64,000 nt of DNA, from NCBI RefSeq assembly GCF_007830545.1, contig NZ_VLLF01000002.1, positions 434,001 through 498,000 of the forward strand. The letters run 5' to 3'. Below, in pieces: positions 46,104 through 55,004 of the stretch. The stretch's first letter is position 1; each line of letters begins with the position of its first letter. The stretch is from Roseibium hamelinense. GTDB taxonomy: Bacteria; Pseudomonadota; Alphaproteobacteria; Rhizobiales; Stappiaceae. Both the position numbers and the translations under genes were made by a program. The notes under the pieces are model-generated. The model saw only the letters and a list, made by a program, of their open reading frames with translations, was not told the DNA's origin and ran no database searches.

Positions 46104-46920
46104 TATTGCCTCGGGTGTCCTTGCGATTTTCCGTCTGCGACCGTTCGATATAGCCCTTGATGACCTTGGCCAGGTGCTCAGGGGCAAAAACCGGCGGCAA
46201 TATGGTTTGCAAAGTTCCATCTGGCCCGACCAAATAGATCAAGCTGCCATGGGCGTAGATCGGCTCTCCGATATCGTCCTTGCCAACTTCCGACACGGCG
46301 ACTTGAAACAGTCGGCGGGCCGCCTCAAGCTGTTCTGGTGAGCCGGTGAGGCCTGTCAGGTTGGGGTGCCATTTTGCAAGGTTCGCCCCCATGGCATCCG
46401 GAGTGTCCCGCTCAGGGTCCACGCTGATCATGACGGTCTCGATGTCATGTCCCGCGGCTGCCAATTGGTCCATGGCATTGGCAATGTCCGGCAACACGGC
46501 GGAACAGATCGCCTCACAGCTGGCATACCCGAAGAAAACCGCATAGGTCTGCCCCAGGAATTCCTGTTCCGTCCGGCGCTTGCCATATTGATCGACCAGA
46601 TCAAATTCCGCTTTTAAGGCAATCGGAAACGGGGCATCCGGTGTGACCGGCGATGGACCATGCGCAGACATCTCGGCAAAGCCGGGCAAGGCAGTGCTCA
46701 TCGCGTCGCGCCGCGCGTTCATTTTGGATTCGATGGCCGCGCGATCAAGCGCTTTTTCAGATCTCGCCTGGTGGATCTCGCAGGACGGCAGTGCCAGAAG
46801 ATGGGCAACCGCCGCCGAAGCGCTGTCGATTTCCGGTTCCGCGCGAAGCTTGGCGAGTGCCCAGCCGGCAGTACAGGTGGCACCGATCAGCAAGACTGCC
46901 CCAAGCAGGAAACGCTTCAT
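46030..46920 (-). CDS. SCO1/SenC-family protein
   Basis: SCO proteins are periplasmic thioredoxin-fold copper chaperones or thiol reductases, often serving the CuA site of cytochrome oxidase. The 296-residue protein has an N-terminal signal-anchor (RFLLGAVLLIGATCTAGWAL), the CxxxC copper site in YASCEAICSAVLPD and the third ligand His in YAHGSLIYLVG. ATG 46920 overlaps the stop of the upstream gene (ATGA). About 35 residues at the C-terminus (after VIKGYI) are coded antisense to the aldolase gene and look atypical, so a shorter ancestral end is likely. Confidence 0.88.
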   Translation of the reverse strand: MKRFLLGAVLLIGATCTAGWALAKLRAEPEIDSASAAVAHLLALPSCEIHQARSEKALDRAAIESKMNARRDAMSTALPGFAEMSAHGPSPVTPDAPFPIALKAEFDLVDQYGKRRTEQEFLGQTYAVFFGYASCEAICSAVLPDIANAMDQLAAAGHDIETVMISVDPERDTPDAMGANLAKWHPNLTGLTGSPEQLEAARRLFQVAVSEVGKDDIGEPIYAHGSLIYLVGPDGTLQTILPPVFAPEHLAKVIKGYIERSQTENRKDTRGNIRVCRLSARPLLLGRTDPCPSHRP

Positions 46921-47507
46921 TGGGCGTTTTCCTCCAGCCATTTCTTGTCAACGTCCGGACCAAGGCCGAAATAACCGTCTTTCTCGATCGCGGCCTTTAC
47001 ATTCGGATCGCGCCGGAACCATGGACCTTCCCCGTCAGCATCCGGGTATTTTTCCTGCCATTGAGGCACGAAGGCATCCGTCTTCACCCAGTCATCTGAA
47101 CCGGCAGCGCGGATCAGTTGCACCTGGTAAACCTTGGCGCCGATACCAGGTGTGAACTCCGGCTCGCCGACCAGCAAACCGTCGACTTCAACATCCTGTC
47201 CGCAAAACTCTGCCAACCGGTGATTGGCCCCGGTAAAGTTTGGCGCGCCGGACTTGTTCACCAAAAGCATCCGGTCGTCGTCTTTGCGGATGACGACCAT
47301 TGGGCGCTCACCCGCGCCGCAGTCGTCCGGGCAATCGCCGGTCAGGGCACACAGCGCGTCCGTGACACGGGCTTCAAAGCGGGCTTTTTCTTCGCCAAAC
47401 AAGCCCCACTCATTTGCTTGGCTGTTCGCCGAGTAGGGCCCTTCATCCTGCGCATGAGCGAGCGTGGCAACGCAGCAGGCGGCCAATGTGAATGCAATCT
47501 TTTTCAT
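46917..47507 (-). CDS. Exported protein of unknown function in SCO operon
   Basis: The 196-residue protein has a signal peptide (MKKIAFTLAACCVATLAHAQ) and Cys pairs in the mature part (LCALTGDCPDDCGAGERP, AEFCGQDVEV). No known domain is recognised; the Cys pattern suggests metal or disulfide chemistry in the periplasm. It overlaps the SCO gene by four bases and follows another exported Cys-rich protein 11 bp upstream, so the three are one operon with translational coupling. Copper handling is inferred from the SCO partner. Confidence 0.72.
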   Translation of the reverse strand: MKKIAFTLAACCVATLAHAQDEGPYSANSQANEWGLFGEEKARFEARVTDALCALTGDCPDDCGAGERPMVVIRKDDDRMLLVNKSGAPNFTGANHRLAEFCGQDVEVDGLLVGEPEFTPGIGAKVYQVQLIRAAGSDDWVKTDAFVPQWQEKYPDADGEGPWFRRDPNVKAAIEKDGYFGLGPDVDKKWLEENAQ

Positions 47508-47518
47508 TGTAGCGTCTC

Positions 47519-47995
47519 CTACTGGCCGGGCTCTGCGAAGGGTGGGACAAACCCGTAATCCTCATGATTGCGGAGTGTGATTCCTTCATCGGAGACGATG
47601 TTCTCAACGAGAATGTAGTCTATGCCGTCACGCTCATAATGAATGCCGTCAGCAACCAGCTTGTGGCTTTGAACGGACAGCAGCGTCTTGCCGTCGCCGA
47701 CCTGATCATGGCCCTCCCACTTGAGGACCATGTACACCTTGCCGTCCTCGGTCAGCATGCCGACAGGTATTCCGCCAGCCGCACACCACAGCGCACATGT
47801 GTGGTGTGCTGTACCGGTAACCGCGTCGGGCCCGCCCATCACGCCGGAATAGTAACACCAGGTATCGATCACTTCGCCGGTGATCTGAACACGTTCTCCA
47901 GTAGCGGACAGGGCGGGGAGTGTGGCACCCGCCAAAAAGCTTAATGAAATCAGAAGTCTGAACACGCCGCGCGCTCCCATCTTGTCATGCTTCAA
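47519..47995 (-). CDS. Exported protein of unknown function, first gene of SCO operon
   Basis: The 158-residue protein has a signal peptide (FRLLISLSFLAGATLPALSA). The mature part has a striking Cys/His cluster, DTWCYYSGVMGG and AHHTCALWCAAGGIPVG, which could bind a metal. I do not recognise a family. ATG 47995 is used; ATG 47980 is possible. It is followed at 11 bp by the second exported protein and then the SCO gene. The most likely theme is periplasmic copper or cytochrome oxidase assembly, by association only. Confidence 0.7.
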   Translation of the reverse strand: MKHDKMGARGVFRLLISLSFLAGATLPALSATGERVQITGEVIDTWCYYSGVMGGPDAVTGTAHHTCALWCAAGGIPVGMLTEDGKVYMVLKWEGHDQVGDGKTLLSVQSHKLVADGIHYERDGIDYILVENIVSDEGITLRNHEDYGFVPPFAEPGQ

Positions 47996-48078
47996 AGGAA
48001 AGATTGCAGCGATTTATGTGACTGTAAAATAACGTTTACGCCGGAATCCGTGAAGACCCGGCGCAAAGCGGCAGCGGT

Positions 48079-48636
48079 TTAGCCAAGACGCTTCATGAAA
48101 CCTGCAAACGACATCATGCCTTCCGGCCATGGCCCATGGCCGCTTGCCATATTGATGTGTCCGGCTTCGCCAGCATCTTGAAAGGTCGCGCCCCAGGCTT
48201 TCGCCAGTTCTTCGGCCTTCTGAAAACTGCAATGGGGGTCGTTTCGGCTTGCGGCGACGTGGCTCCGGAACGGCAGGGGAGCTTTTGGCGCGGGCAGGAA
48301 ACTGCTTGCGTCAAATTCCAAGGCCGGGGTGTCGCGCTCCAAATCCATCGGAGCCACCAGATAAGCGCCAACCACCTTGTCCTTGGGAATGTGATGCGCC
48401 GCATGCGCAATAAGGATGCACCCGAGTGAATGTCCGACCAGAACGACCGGCTGAGTTGTTTTTTCCATGCGCTCGGTGAGGGCATCTTGCCAGGTTTTAA
48501 GAACTGGAAGAAACCAGTCCCGTTGCTCCACGACCCAGGCATTTGCCATCTTGGCCTGCCAGCGTTTCATCCAGTGGCCTTCGGGTGTGTTTCCATAGCC
48601 GGGGACGAGCAGAATATCGGTATCGGAAATCTTCAC
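48079..48636 (-). CDS. RBBP9/YdeN-type serine hydrolase
   Basis: The 185-residue alpha/beta-hydrolase has the nucleophile elbow GHSLGC, the acid Asp in AASRNDPHC and the catalytic His in AGHINMASGHGPWPEG, the order of the RBBP9 family. The N-terminal DILLVPGYGNTPEGHW is the family's oxyanion segment. The substrate is unknown. It is monocistronic, on the minus strand downstream of the BA14K gene in transcription order. Confidence 0.88.
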   Translation of the reverse strand: MKISDTDILLVPGYGNTPEGHWMKRWQAKMANAWVVEQRDWFLPVLKTWQDALTERMEKTTQPVVLVGHSLGCILIAHAAHHIPKDKVVGAYLVAPMDLERDTPALEFDASSFLPAPKAPLPFRSHVAASRNDPHCSFQKAEELAKAWGATFQDAGEAGHINMASGHGPWPEGMMSFAGFMKRLG

Positions 48637-48713
48637 GGGAAGCGGCTTTCGTTTTATCAGGATCTTCGTTTGCTTCCTCGCAGAACGGGCCCGTGCATGT
48701 CAAACGCGACCGG

Positions 48714-48752
48714 TAAAAAAAGACCGGGCAGGAACAAATATCCGGGCCCGGT
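48714..48752 (-). terminator. Rho-independent terminator of the BA14K gene
   Basis: On minus-strand RNA ACCGGGC pairs with GCCCGGT over 7 bp around a 16-nt loop and is followed by a run of U (A7 on the plus strand). It lies 44 bp past the BA14K stop. Confidence 0.8.
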
Positions 48753-48795
48753 CACAAGGTGGGAGGGGAGCGCCGCGCGGGCGCGATCCAGCCGG

Positions 48796-49374
48796 CTAGG
48801 GCCAGAACGGGGAATTACAGATCTGACGAGGCCCTTCGTAGGGCTGGTAGGTGTTGTCCGCAACAAGGTAGGACCTGTAGCGCTCAAGGCACCAATTGAC
48901 GTGCTGCACCCGAACATCGCCGGTCAATGCCGGCGGTTGAACCGGTGCCGCCGGCGGCTGGGCATAGACCGGGCCGGGCGCAGGAATCGGAGCGACAGTT
49001 ACAACGTCGGTTTCCTGAATGACGGTGGTGGTCGAAGGCTGCTGTGCTGTGTGCCCTGGGTTGAACGGCGGGGCAGGGGCATAGTTTGGCGGCACGGTGT
49101 TAAACGTGAAGCCTTGGGGCGGGAACCACCAGCCATTATAGCGTTTCCACCCGTGTCCCCAGTAGCCGTTGCGCCAGCGGACGCCCGGCTGGTCATATGC
49201 GGGCGGAATATAGACCCTAGGCTGCGGTGGCTGCACATAAACAACGCGTGGCGGCGGTGCAGGGGCCGGAGCCGGCGGGTTGGCCAGAAGGTCCGCAGCC
49301 TGGGCCGAGACCGCTTGGACTGCCGGCAGCACCAGAGCGGCAAAGGGGGCGAGCCAGAACTGTTTCGACGGCAT
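48796..49374 (-). CDS. BA14K-family exported protein
   Basis: The 192-residue protein has a signal peptide (FWLAPFAALVLPAVQAVSAQA), a long Pro-rich region with repeated PPAP and YxPP units, and the BA14K C-terminal motif HVNWCLERYRSYLVADNTYQ, with PYEGPRQICNSPFW to the end. In Brucella, the BA14K protein is an immunoreactive lectin-like surface protein, so cell-surface location is expected. GGAGG 5 bases upstream fixes ATG 49374. Confidence 0.9.
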   Translation of the reverse strand: MPSKQFWLAPFAALVLPAVQAVSAQAADLLANPPAPAPAPPPRVVYVQPPQPRVYIPPAYDQPGVRWRNGYWGHGWKRYNGWWFPPQGFTFNTVPPNYAPAPPFNPGHTAQQPSTTTVIQETDVVTVAPIPAPGPVYAQPPAAPVQPPALTGDVRVQHVNWCLERYRSYLVADNTYQPYEGPRQICNSPFWP

Positions 49375-49533
49375 GCGTTCCTCCGGTCGGATCAAAAGTC
49401 CGCCAGAACCAGTGACATGCACGGTCGCCGAGTGATGCGAAGACCGGGCCTCAGGTTCTGACGATTGCTTTCAGACCTAGAGGATGAGGCTTGTCTGAAG
49501 CTGCCCTTGTTCAGCTGAACTTGCGTTCGGATC

Positions 49534-50283
49534 TCAAGACAATGGGCCGAAAAAGCCGTGACGCAGCGATCTGGCCCAGTCCGGGCGTTCGTTCTTTGCC
49601 GCCTTGTTGGCTGCCTTGTCCCAGTCGTAGGGGAGGACTTTTTCGCTGAAAGACCAGCCTGAGGGCGATTCCTGCATCAGCGTGTAGCGTGCATGCGGGC
49701 TGCCGATTTCCATCTTGTGTTTCAGCGGATGGGCATCGTCGTAAGACGGCAAGCCAACGCTTCCAGGATTGAGAATTGTCTGACCGGTGTTCGATAGCCG
49801 CACCACACGCGGGATGTGGGTGTGCCCGCAACAGACAATGGGAGACTGTTCTCCTGCCAAGGCTTCGAGAATCGTTTCTTCGTCCGGCAGGTGCCCTTTG
49901 GGTCCGGTGATTTCCTCTGTCAAATAGACGTCGTCCAAAGTGGGCGTTCCATGACAAAGAAAAATATCGTCGCTGAGGCGAATCGTGGCGGGCAGACTAC
50001 GGAGCCACGCTTTGCTCTCTTCGGACAACAAAAGGGCCGAGAAACCGTCTGCGGTCCGCCGCGGCAGGGGCTTGTCACTCACCACAATACGATCATGGTT
50101 GCCGCGGACCGTTGGCCAGCCGGTTTCGCGCAAAATCGCAGCCGTTTCTTCGGGCCACAAAGGCCCGGACACACAATCGCCGAGATTGACGATCTGATCC
50201 GGCGCTTCCCGGGCCAGATCGTCGAGAACAGCTTCCAAGGCCGGAAGATTGCCGTGGATGTCGGAAACAACTGCGATTTTCAT
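49534..50283 (-). CDS. Metallophosphoesterase family protein
   Basis: The 249-residue calcineurin-like phosphodiesterase has all five motif blocks: VSDIHGN, VNLGDCVSG, VRGNHDR, CCGHTHIPRV and NPGSVGLPSYDD. They bind two metal ions; the substrate is unknown. Sequence resembles YfcE-like cytosolic phosphodiesterases. ATG 50283 lies 7 bp downstream of the purB stop, so it is in one transcript with purB; the frame extends to 50316 without family sequence. Confidence 0.9.
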   Translation of the reverse strand: MKIAVVSDIHGNLPALEAVLDDLAREAPDQIVNLGDCVSGPLWPEETAAILRETGWPTVRGNHDRIVVSDKPLPRRTADGFSALLLSEESKAWLRSLPATIRLSDDIFLCHGTPTLDDVYLTEEITGPKGHLPDEETILEALAGEQSPIVCCGHTHIPRVVRLSNTGQTILNPGSVGLPSYDDAHPLKHKMEIGSPHARYTLMQESPSGWSFSEKVLPYDWDKAANKAAKNERPDWARSLRHGFFGPLS

Positions 50284-50290
50284 GAAGTGA

Positions 50291-51619
50291 TCAGCTCTCT
50301 CCGAAAACGCGTTCAAAGATCACATCGACATTCTTGGTGTGATAGCCAAGGTCAAAACGGCTGCGAATTTCCTCTTCTGAGAGGTATTCGCGTACGTCCT
50401 CGTCATTCAAGAGCTCGGTGAGGAAGTCCACCTTGGCATCACCGGATACCTGGTAGCTGTCCCAAACCTTCATGGCGTTGCGCTGCACCAGGCGATAGGC
50501 GTCTTCGCGTGAAGAGCCTGCCTGGGTGAGGGCAAGTAGAATCCGCTGGGAATGAACCAGACCGCCAAGCCGGTCCATGTTGCCGATCATCCGCTCCGGG
50601 TAGACCAGGAGCTTGTCGATGACCCCGGTCAGGCGTGCCAGCGCAAAGTCCAAGGTGACGGTCGTGTCCGGTCCAATCATGCGCTCCACTGAGGAGTGTG
50701 AGATATCCCGCTCGTGCCACAGGGCAACGTTTTCCATGGCCGGTGTCACGGACATGCGCACCAGACGGGCAAGGCCGGTGAGGTTTTCCGTCAGGACCGG
50801 GTTGCGTTTGTGCGGCATCGCAGATGAGCCTTTTTGGCCCTTTGAGAAATACTCTTCCGCCTCGAGCACTTCTGTTCGCTGTAGGTGGCGTACTTCGGTT
50901 GCCACCCGCTCAATCGAAGAGGCGATGACGCCGAGTGTTGCGAAATACATGGCATGCCGGTCACGCGGGATCACCTGGGTCGATACGGGTTCCGCTTTCA
51001 GGCCCATGGCCTTGGCGACATGTTCCTCTACCCGCGGATCAATGTTGGCAAAGGTGCCGACAGCGCCGGAAATTGCACAGGTGGCGATCTCTTCCCGGGC
51101 GTTCAGAAGCCGGGTTTTGCAACGGTCGAACTCAGCATAGGCTTCGGCCATTTTAAGGCCGAATGTGACCGGCTCGGCGTGAATGCCGTGCGAGCGTCCG
51201 ATGCAGACCGTTTCCTTGTATTCAAACGCCCGCCGCTTGAGCGCGGCAAGCAGGTCATCCAGATCAGCAAGCAAAAGATCCGTTGCCCGGACCAGTTGGA
51301 CGTTCAGGCAGGTGTCGAGCACATCTGACGATGTCATGCCCTGGTGCACAAACCGTGCATCAGGACCAACTATTTCGGCCAGATGGGTTAGGAAGGCGAT
51401 GACGTCGTGCTTGGTTTCGCGCTCGATTGCGTCAATCCGGTCAATGTCGAATGTGGCGGCATTGCCCTTCTCCCAGATCGTTTTTGCCGCTTCCTTCGGG
51501 ATAACCTCGAGTTCCGCCAGCGCATCGCAGGCATGAGCTTCGATTTCGAACCAGATGCGGAATTTCGTTTCAGGAGACCAGATTGCGACCATGTCCGGCC
51601 GCGAATAGCGCGGAATCAT
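50291..51619 (-). CDS. purB: Adenylosuccinate lyase
   Basis: PurB cleaves SAICAR and adenylosuccinate to fumarate and AICAR or AMP. The 442-residue protein begins MIPRYSRPDMVAIWSPETKF, has HQGMTSSDVLDTCLNVQL, the catalytic His in GRSHGIHAEPVT and the signature SSAMPHKRNP. Length fits the family. It is the fourth separate purine piece in the window and is followed directly by the metallophosphoesterase gene. Confidence 0.97.
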   Translation of the reverse strand: MIPRYSRPDMVAIWSPETKFRIWFEIEAHACDALAELEVIPKEAAKTIWEKGNAATFDIDRIDAIERETKHDVIAFLTHLAEIVGPDARFVHQGMTSSDVLDTCLNVQLVRATDLLLADLDDLLAALKRRAFEYKETVCIGRSHGIHAEPVTFGLKMAEAYAEFDRCKTRLLNAREEIATCAISGAVGTFANIDPRVEEHVAKAMGLKAEPVSTQVIPRDRHAMYFATLGVIASSIERVATEVRHLQRTEVLEAEEYFSKGQKGSSAMPHKRNPVLTENLTGLARLVRMSVTPAMENVALWHERDISHSSVERMIGPDTTVTLDFALARLTGVIDKLLVYPERMIGNMDRLGGLVHSQRILLALTQAGSSREDAYRLVQRNAMKVWDSYQVSGDAKVDFLTELLNDEDVREYLSEEEIRSRFDLGYHTKNVDVIFERVFGES

Positions 51620-51709
51620 CTACCGTCCTCGTTGTTTAAGGAGATGTTGGCGCGGATGTATCAGAAGGGCGGGTTTATCTCAATGCATCGGCCGCCGAAC
51701 CCTGTGCGC

Positions 51710-53329
51710 CTACCGTTGAACGCCTGTGGTTTCGATTGGACCGCCGCCATCCGCTCCGTATTCGTCGATCTCGTCCGCTTTTTCTTCGGCCATGTAGTGG
51801 TCGAACTTTTCCTGGGACAGACTGGATCTGACCGCCAGCACAAAAATGGCGGTTGCAAATGCCGCGATGACCAGCATATCCGGGCCGACCGGCATCATGC
51901 CGCTTCCCCCGCCGAAGGAGCCTGCATATGACAGGCCAACAATCCCGGCCAGATAAGGAACAAGCCAAGCCGCTTCCCGCCAGTCGAGCTCTTCGAGTTT
52001 GCCTCGCAGTTTCCTGTACATCAACAAGAGCAGACCAACCGCAATGCAGATGCTCAAATGAAGCATGGTATGCCAGCCGCTCCAGTAGATGATCAGTGTT
52101 GCCACAATGAATGCCGCGCATGCTGTCACATGCACATAAGGCAGCTTGAATGCACGTTTTGTGTCCGAGAGCAGACTGCGGAAGGCGACGACCGCGATTG
52201 GCCCTACAATGAAGGACAACACGATCGAAACGGTGTTGAGCGCTATCACTTCTCGAAAGGGCAGGGCAAAGAAAAACGCGGCGGACGCGAGGAAGTTGAT
52301 GAACAGCGCGAACATCGGAACACCACGGTCTGACAAATGCTGCATGAATTTCGGGAACAGGCCGTTTTGCGCCATGGCCATACCAAGCCGGGCGTTCGAT
52401 CCGACCGAGACAAGTGCGGACGCAAAGCTGGAAATGCGCGCGCTGATGTTCAAGATGCTGACAAGCCATAGCGCGCCGACCGCAGTGGTGATCGCGGCCA
52501 TTGGTCCAAGCTCACTTGAAAAATGCAGTCCTGCCCAGCCATCGGCCAGCTCTTTTTCACTCAAGGCGCCGACAAACGCGATTTGCAGTCCGGCGTAGAT
52601 TGCCACGCAAACAACCAGGCTTAGAACCAGCGCGAGCGGTACATTGACCTGTGGGTTGCGCGCTTCGCCGGCCATATCGATGATGTGGCGGAAGCCGATC
52701 AGCGCAAAGATGACCCCGCCGCTGGAAACCGCGGCCAGAATGCCCTTCAGCCCTTCCGGAGCGAAGCCGCCATAGGCGCTGAAATTCGCATAGCGGAATT
52801 CGGCGGATAAAATCACCAGCGCAAGCAGTGCCGGCACAATGATCTTTATCCAGGTAAGGCCGGTATTCAAACGGGCAAACAGGCGCACGCCAAACGCATT
52901 GAGAACGACAAAAAACAGCAGCAGAAGGCACGCGGTGACCCGCCCCCAAACGGTCAGATCGTGCCCATCGGCGTAGAGCCATGGGGCAAGTCCGGCTGAA
53001 TACCGCAGAATGGCCTCGACCTCGATGGTTGCAGTCGTACTGTACCCGACCCAGGCCGTCCAGCCCATGGCCATCGAGACGACCGAGCCATGTGAAAACA
53101 TCGGTACACGGCCGATCCCTCCCGCGACCGGCAGTATCGAGGCGATTTCCGCAAATGTGGCCGCCAGCAAAAGCATGGCAAAACCGCCTATGATCCAGGC
53201 GATGAGGGCAGATGGACCTGCTGCCTTTGCGGCAAGAAGCGGTGCGAACAGCCATCCGGAACCCAAAATGCCGCTAATGGCAATAAAGGTCAGGCTTAAC
53301 AGACCGATGCTACGCTGCATATGGGCCAA
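51710..53329 (-). CDS. APC-family amino acid permease
   Basis: The 539-residue protein has about 12-14 membrane helices with the APC superfamily start IGLLSLTFIAISGILGSGWLFAP, including the glycine-rich GSGW motif, and the later blocks NTGLTWIKIIVPALLAL and GVIFALIGFRHIIDMAGEARNP. The C-terminal tail is acidic (EEKADEIDEYGADGG). Amino acid or amine uptake with protons is expected. TTG 53329 is favoured over ATG 53320 because GGGAG lies 7 bases upstream. The gene lies between purB and rpe and is monocistronic. Confidence 0.9.
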   Translation of the reverse strand: MAHMQRSIGLLSLTFIAISGILGSGWLFAPLLAAKAAGPSALIAWIIGGFAMLLLAATFAEIASILPVAGGIGRVPMFSHGSVVSMAMGWTAWVGYSTTATIEVEAILRYSAGLAPWLYADGHDLTVWGRVTACLLLLFFVVLNAFGVRLFARLNTGLTWIKIIVPALLALVILSAEFRYANFSAYGGFAPEGLKGILAAVSSGGVIFALIGFRHIIDMAGEARNPQVNVPLALVLSLVVCVAIYAGLQIAFVGALSEKELADGWAGLHFSSELGPMAAITTAVGALWLVSILNISARISSFASALVSVGSNARLGMAMAQNGLFPKFMQHLSDRGVPMFALFINFLASAAFFFALPFREVIALNTVSIVLSFIVGPIAVVAFRSLLSDTKRAFKLPYVHVTACAAFIVATLIIYWSGWHTMLHLSICIAVGLLLLMYRKLRGKLEELDWREAAWLVPYLAGIVGLSYAGSFGGGSGMMPVGPDMLVIAAFATAIFVLAVRSSLSQEKFDHYMAEEKADEIDEYGADGGGPIETTGVQR

Positions 53330-53424
53330 GAAGCGGCTCCCGGAGTTGTCCAGTGGCGACGAGAGGCCACCCGGATTCCCGCATCAAACAGCGATCTGCC
53401 GAATTTTGGAAGCGTGAAAAACTG

Positions 53425-54090
53425 TTACGCCACAGAAGACCGGATCGCATTTATGTTGGCGCGGTAGCTTTCGACAGTTCCGCCTTTGAAAACCGCGGAA
53501 CCGGCCACAAGAACATTGGCGCCTGCCTTGGTAACAAGCGGAGCGGTTTCGGGTGTTACGCCGCCATCGATCTCGATGTCGATCGGCCGGTCACCAATCA
53601 TGTCCCTGACACGGGCGACCTTGTCGACAACGGCTTCAATGAATTTTTGACCGCCAAAACCCGGGTTGACCGTCATGAGAAGGATCAAATCGAGACGATC
53701 CAGAACGTATTCCAAAACGCTTTCCGGCGTGGACGGGTTCAAAGAGACGCCGGCTTTCTTGCCCAGATTGCGGATTGCCTGAAGCGAGCGGTCGAGATGC
53801 GGCCCGGCTTCTGCATGTATGGTGATGATATCCGAGCCTGCTTTTGCGAAGGCTTCCAAATACGGGTCGCACGGAGCGATCATCAAATGGGTGTCGAATA
53901 TCTTGTCCGTGTGCCGTCGCAGCTTGGCAATGACATCCGGGCCGAAGGTGATGTTGGGAACGAAATGGCCGTCCATGACGTCAAGATGGATCCAGTCGGC
54001 GCCGGCCTCGACCACGTCGCGAACTTCCTGGCCCAGTTTGGAAAAGTCAGAGGCAAGAATGGACGGGGCAATCAAGAGGTCTTTGGTCAT
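53425..54090 (-). CDS. rpe: Ribulose-phosphate 3-epimerase
   Basis: Rpe interconverts ribulose-5-phosphate and xylulose-5-phosphate. The 221-residue TIM barrel has [36 protein letters not shown] with the catalytic Asp and His, [11 protein letters not shown] and [10 protein letters not shown]. Length is typical. ATG 54090 is used. It lies just upstream, in transcription order, of the permease. Confidence 0.96.
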   Translation of the reverse strand: MTKDLLIAPSILASDFSKLGQEVRDVVEAGADWIHLDVMDGHFVPNITFGPDVIAKLRRHTDKIFDTHLMIAPCDPYLEAFAKAGSDIITIHAEAGPHLDRSLQAIRNLGKKAGVSLNPSTPESVLEYVLDRLDLILLMTVNPGFGGQKFIEAVVDKVARVRDMIGDRPIDIEIDGGVTPETAPLVTKAGANVLVAGSAVFKGGTVESYRANINAIRSSVA

Positions 54091-54193
54091 TGAGGCAGGG
54101 CTCCAAAAGCGTGCGAAGGCTATTTGTCAGCGCGCTATCACGCTGCCGCGTGAAGGACAAGATGCGGCTGCGGCTCCAAATCGGTTTAGCGGT

Positions 54194-54940
54194 CTATAAC
54201 CGCCCCGTTATGGCAAGAAATCGCCCATCCGGCCCTTCAAATCCATGCTTTGCAATATGAACGATGATCGCAATCACCGGTGGCTTGCCATCCGGGAAAA
54301 AAGACACCGCACGTTCGATCCGGTATCCGGTTGCGCAGCCCCGGCTTTTTGGAAGCGACTTGTCGAAGTGGCGCACCCGGGCCTCTCCGCCATAGACGGT
54401 GTTGAGCTGGAACCCCTTGGTTTGAACGCCATAACTTGCACATGTCGCATCGGGCAGTTCGAATTCGGCGAGCTCAATTTCCATGGGACCGTCAATTGGC
54501 GGAACAACTGGCCTGATATTGACTGTCATGTTGAAAGGATCGGCCGACAGCTCGGTCACGGGGTTGCTGCCAACCGTCGCGCCAAACCCCGCGATTGCCG
54601 TGCTTGCCAAAAGCGATTGCGCTGCAAGCCGGTTTTCACCGCGGGTCTTGTTCAACAACGCGACCGGGTCATAGCCTTGGCTGTCGTCGATCTTGTCCCT
54701 TTGCCGGAACGGCGAGGGACTGACCCAACTATCGGCGTGGACATCGATCACGTAAATTTCCGAATATGGAAAGCCAGAACCGTCCTGAATGCCGTGCTGT
54801 TCGAAGGCGAAATACCGGCCGTCTTGCGAAAACCCGAGCACCTCGAGTGTTGCCTGATCGCCTGCGGCCGCGGGCATGGCTGAAAGCAGGCATGCGGCGC
54901 CAAGACCGAATACTCTGCGGAACAGGGTTTTGATGAGCAT
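54194..54940 (-). CDS. DUF2259 family exported protein
   Basis: The 248-residue protein has a signal peptide ending near AMPAAAGDQ and the DUF2259 pattern (EVLGFSQDGRYFAFEQHGIQ, YSEIYVIDVHADSW, PVALLNKTRGEN). The function is unknown; members are predicted secreted proteins. It is followed by a 103-bp gap and rpe. A plus-strand frame of 212 codons on the opposite strand is only its shadow. Confidence 0.82.
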   Translation of the reverse strand: MLIKTLFRRVFGLGAACLLSAMPAAAGDQATLEVLGFSQDGRYFAFEQHGIQDGSGFPYSEIYVIDVHADSWVSPSPFRQRDKIDDSQGYDPVALLNKTRGENRLAAQSLLASTAIAGFGATVGSNPVTELSADPFNMTVNIRPVVPPIDGPMEIELAEFELPDATCASYGVQTKGFQLNTVYGGEARVRHFDKSLPKSRGCATGYRIERAVSFFPDGKPPVIAIIVHIAKHGFEGPDGRFLAITGRL

Positions 54941-55004
54941 CTTCCACCTCCCAAATCCGGTGACGTGGCAGTCTAGCCCGGTTCGGCCGGGCTGTCAGGC
55001 GGGC

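Noticed and set aside
48430-49461. 343-codon plus-strand frame
   Set aside because: It crosses the hydrolase-BA14K gap as antisense; both minus genes have good motifs and starts.
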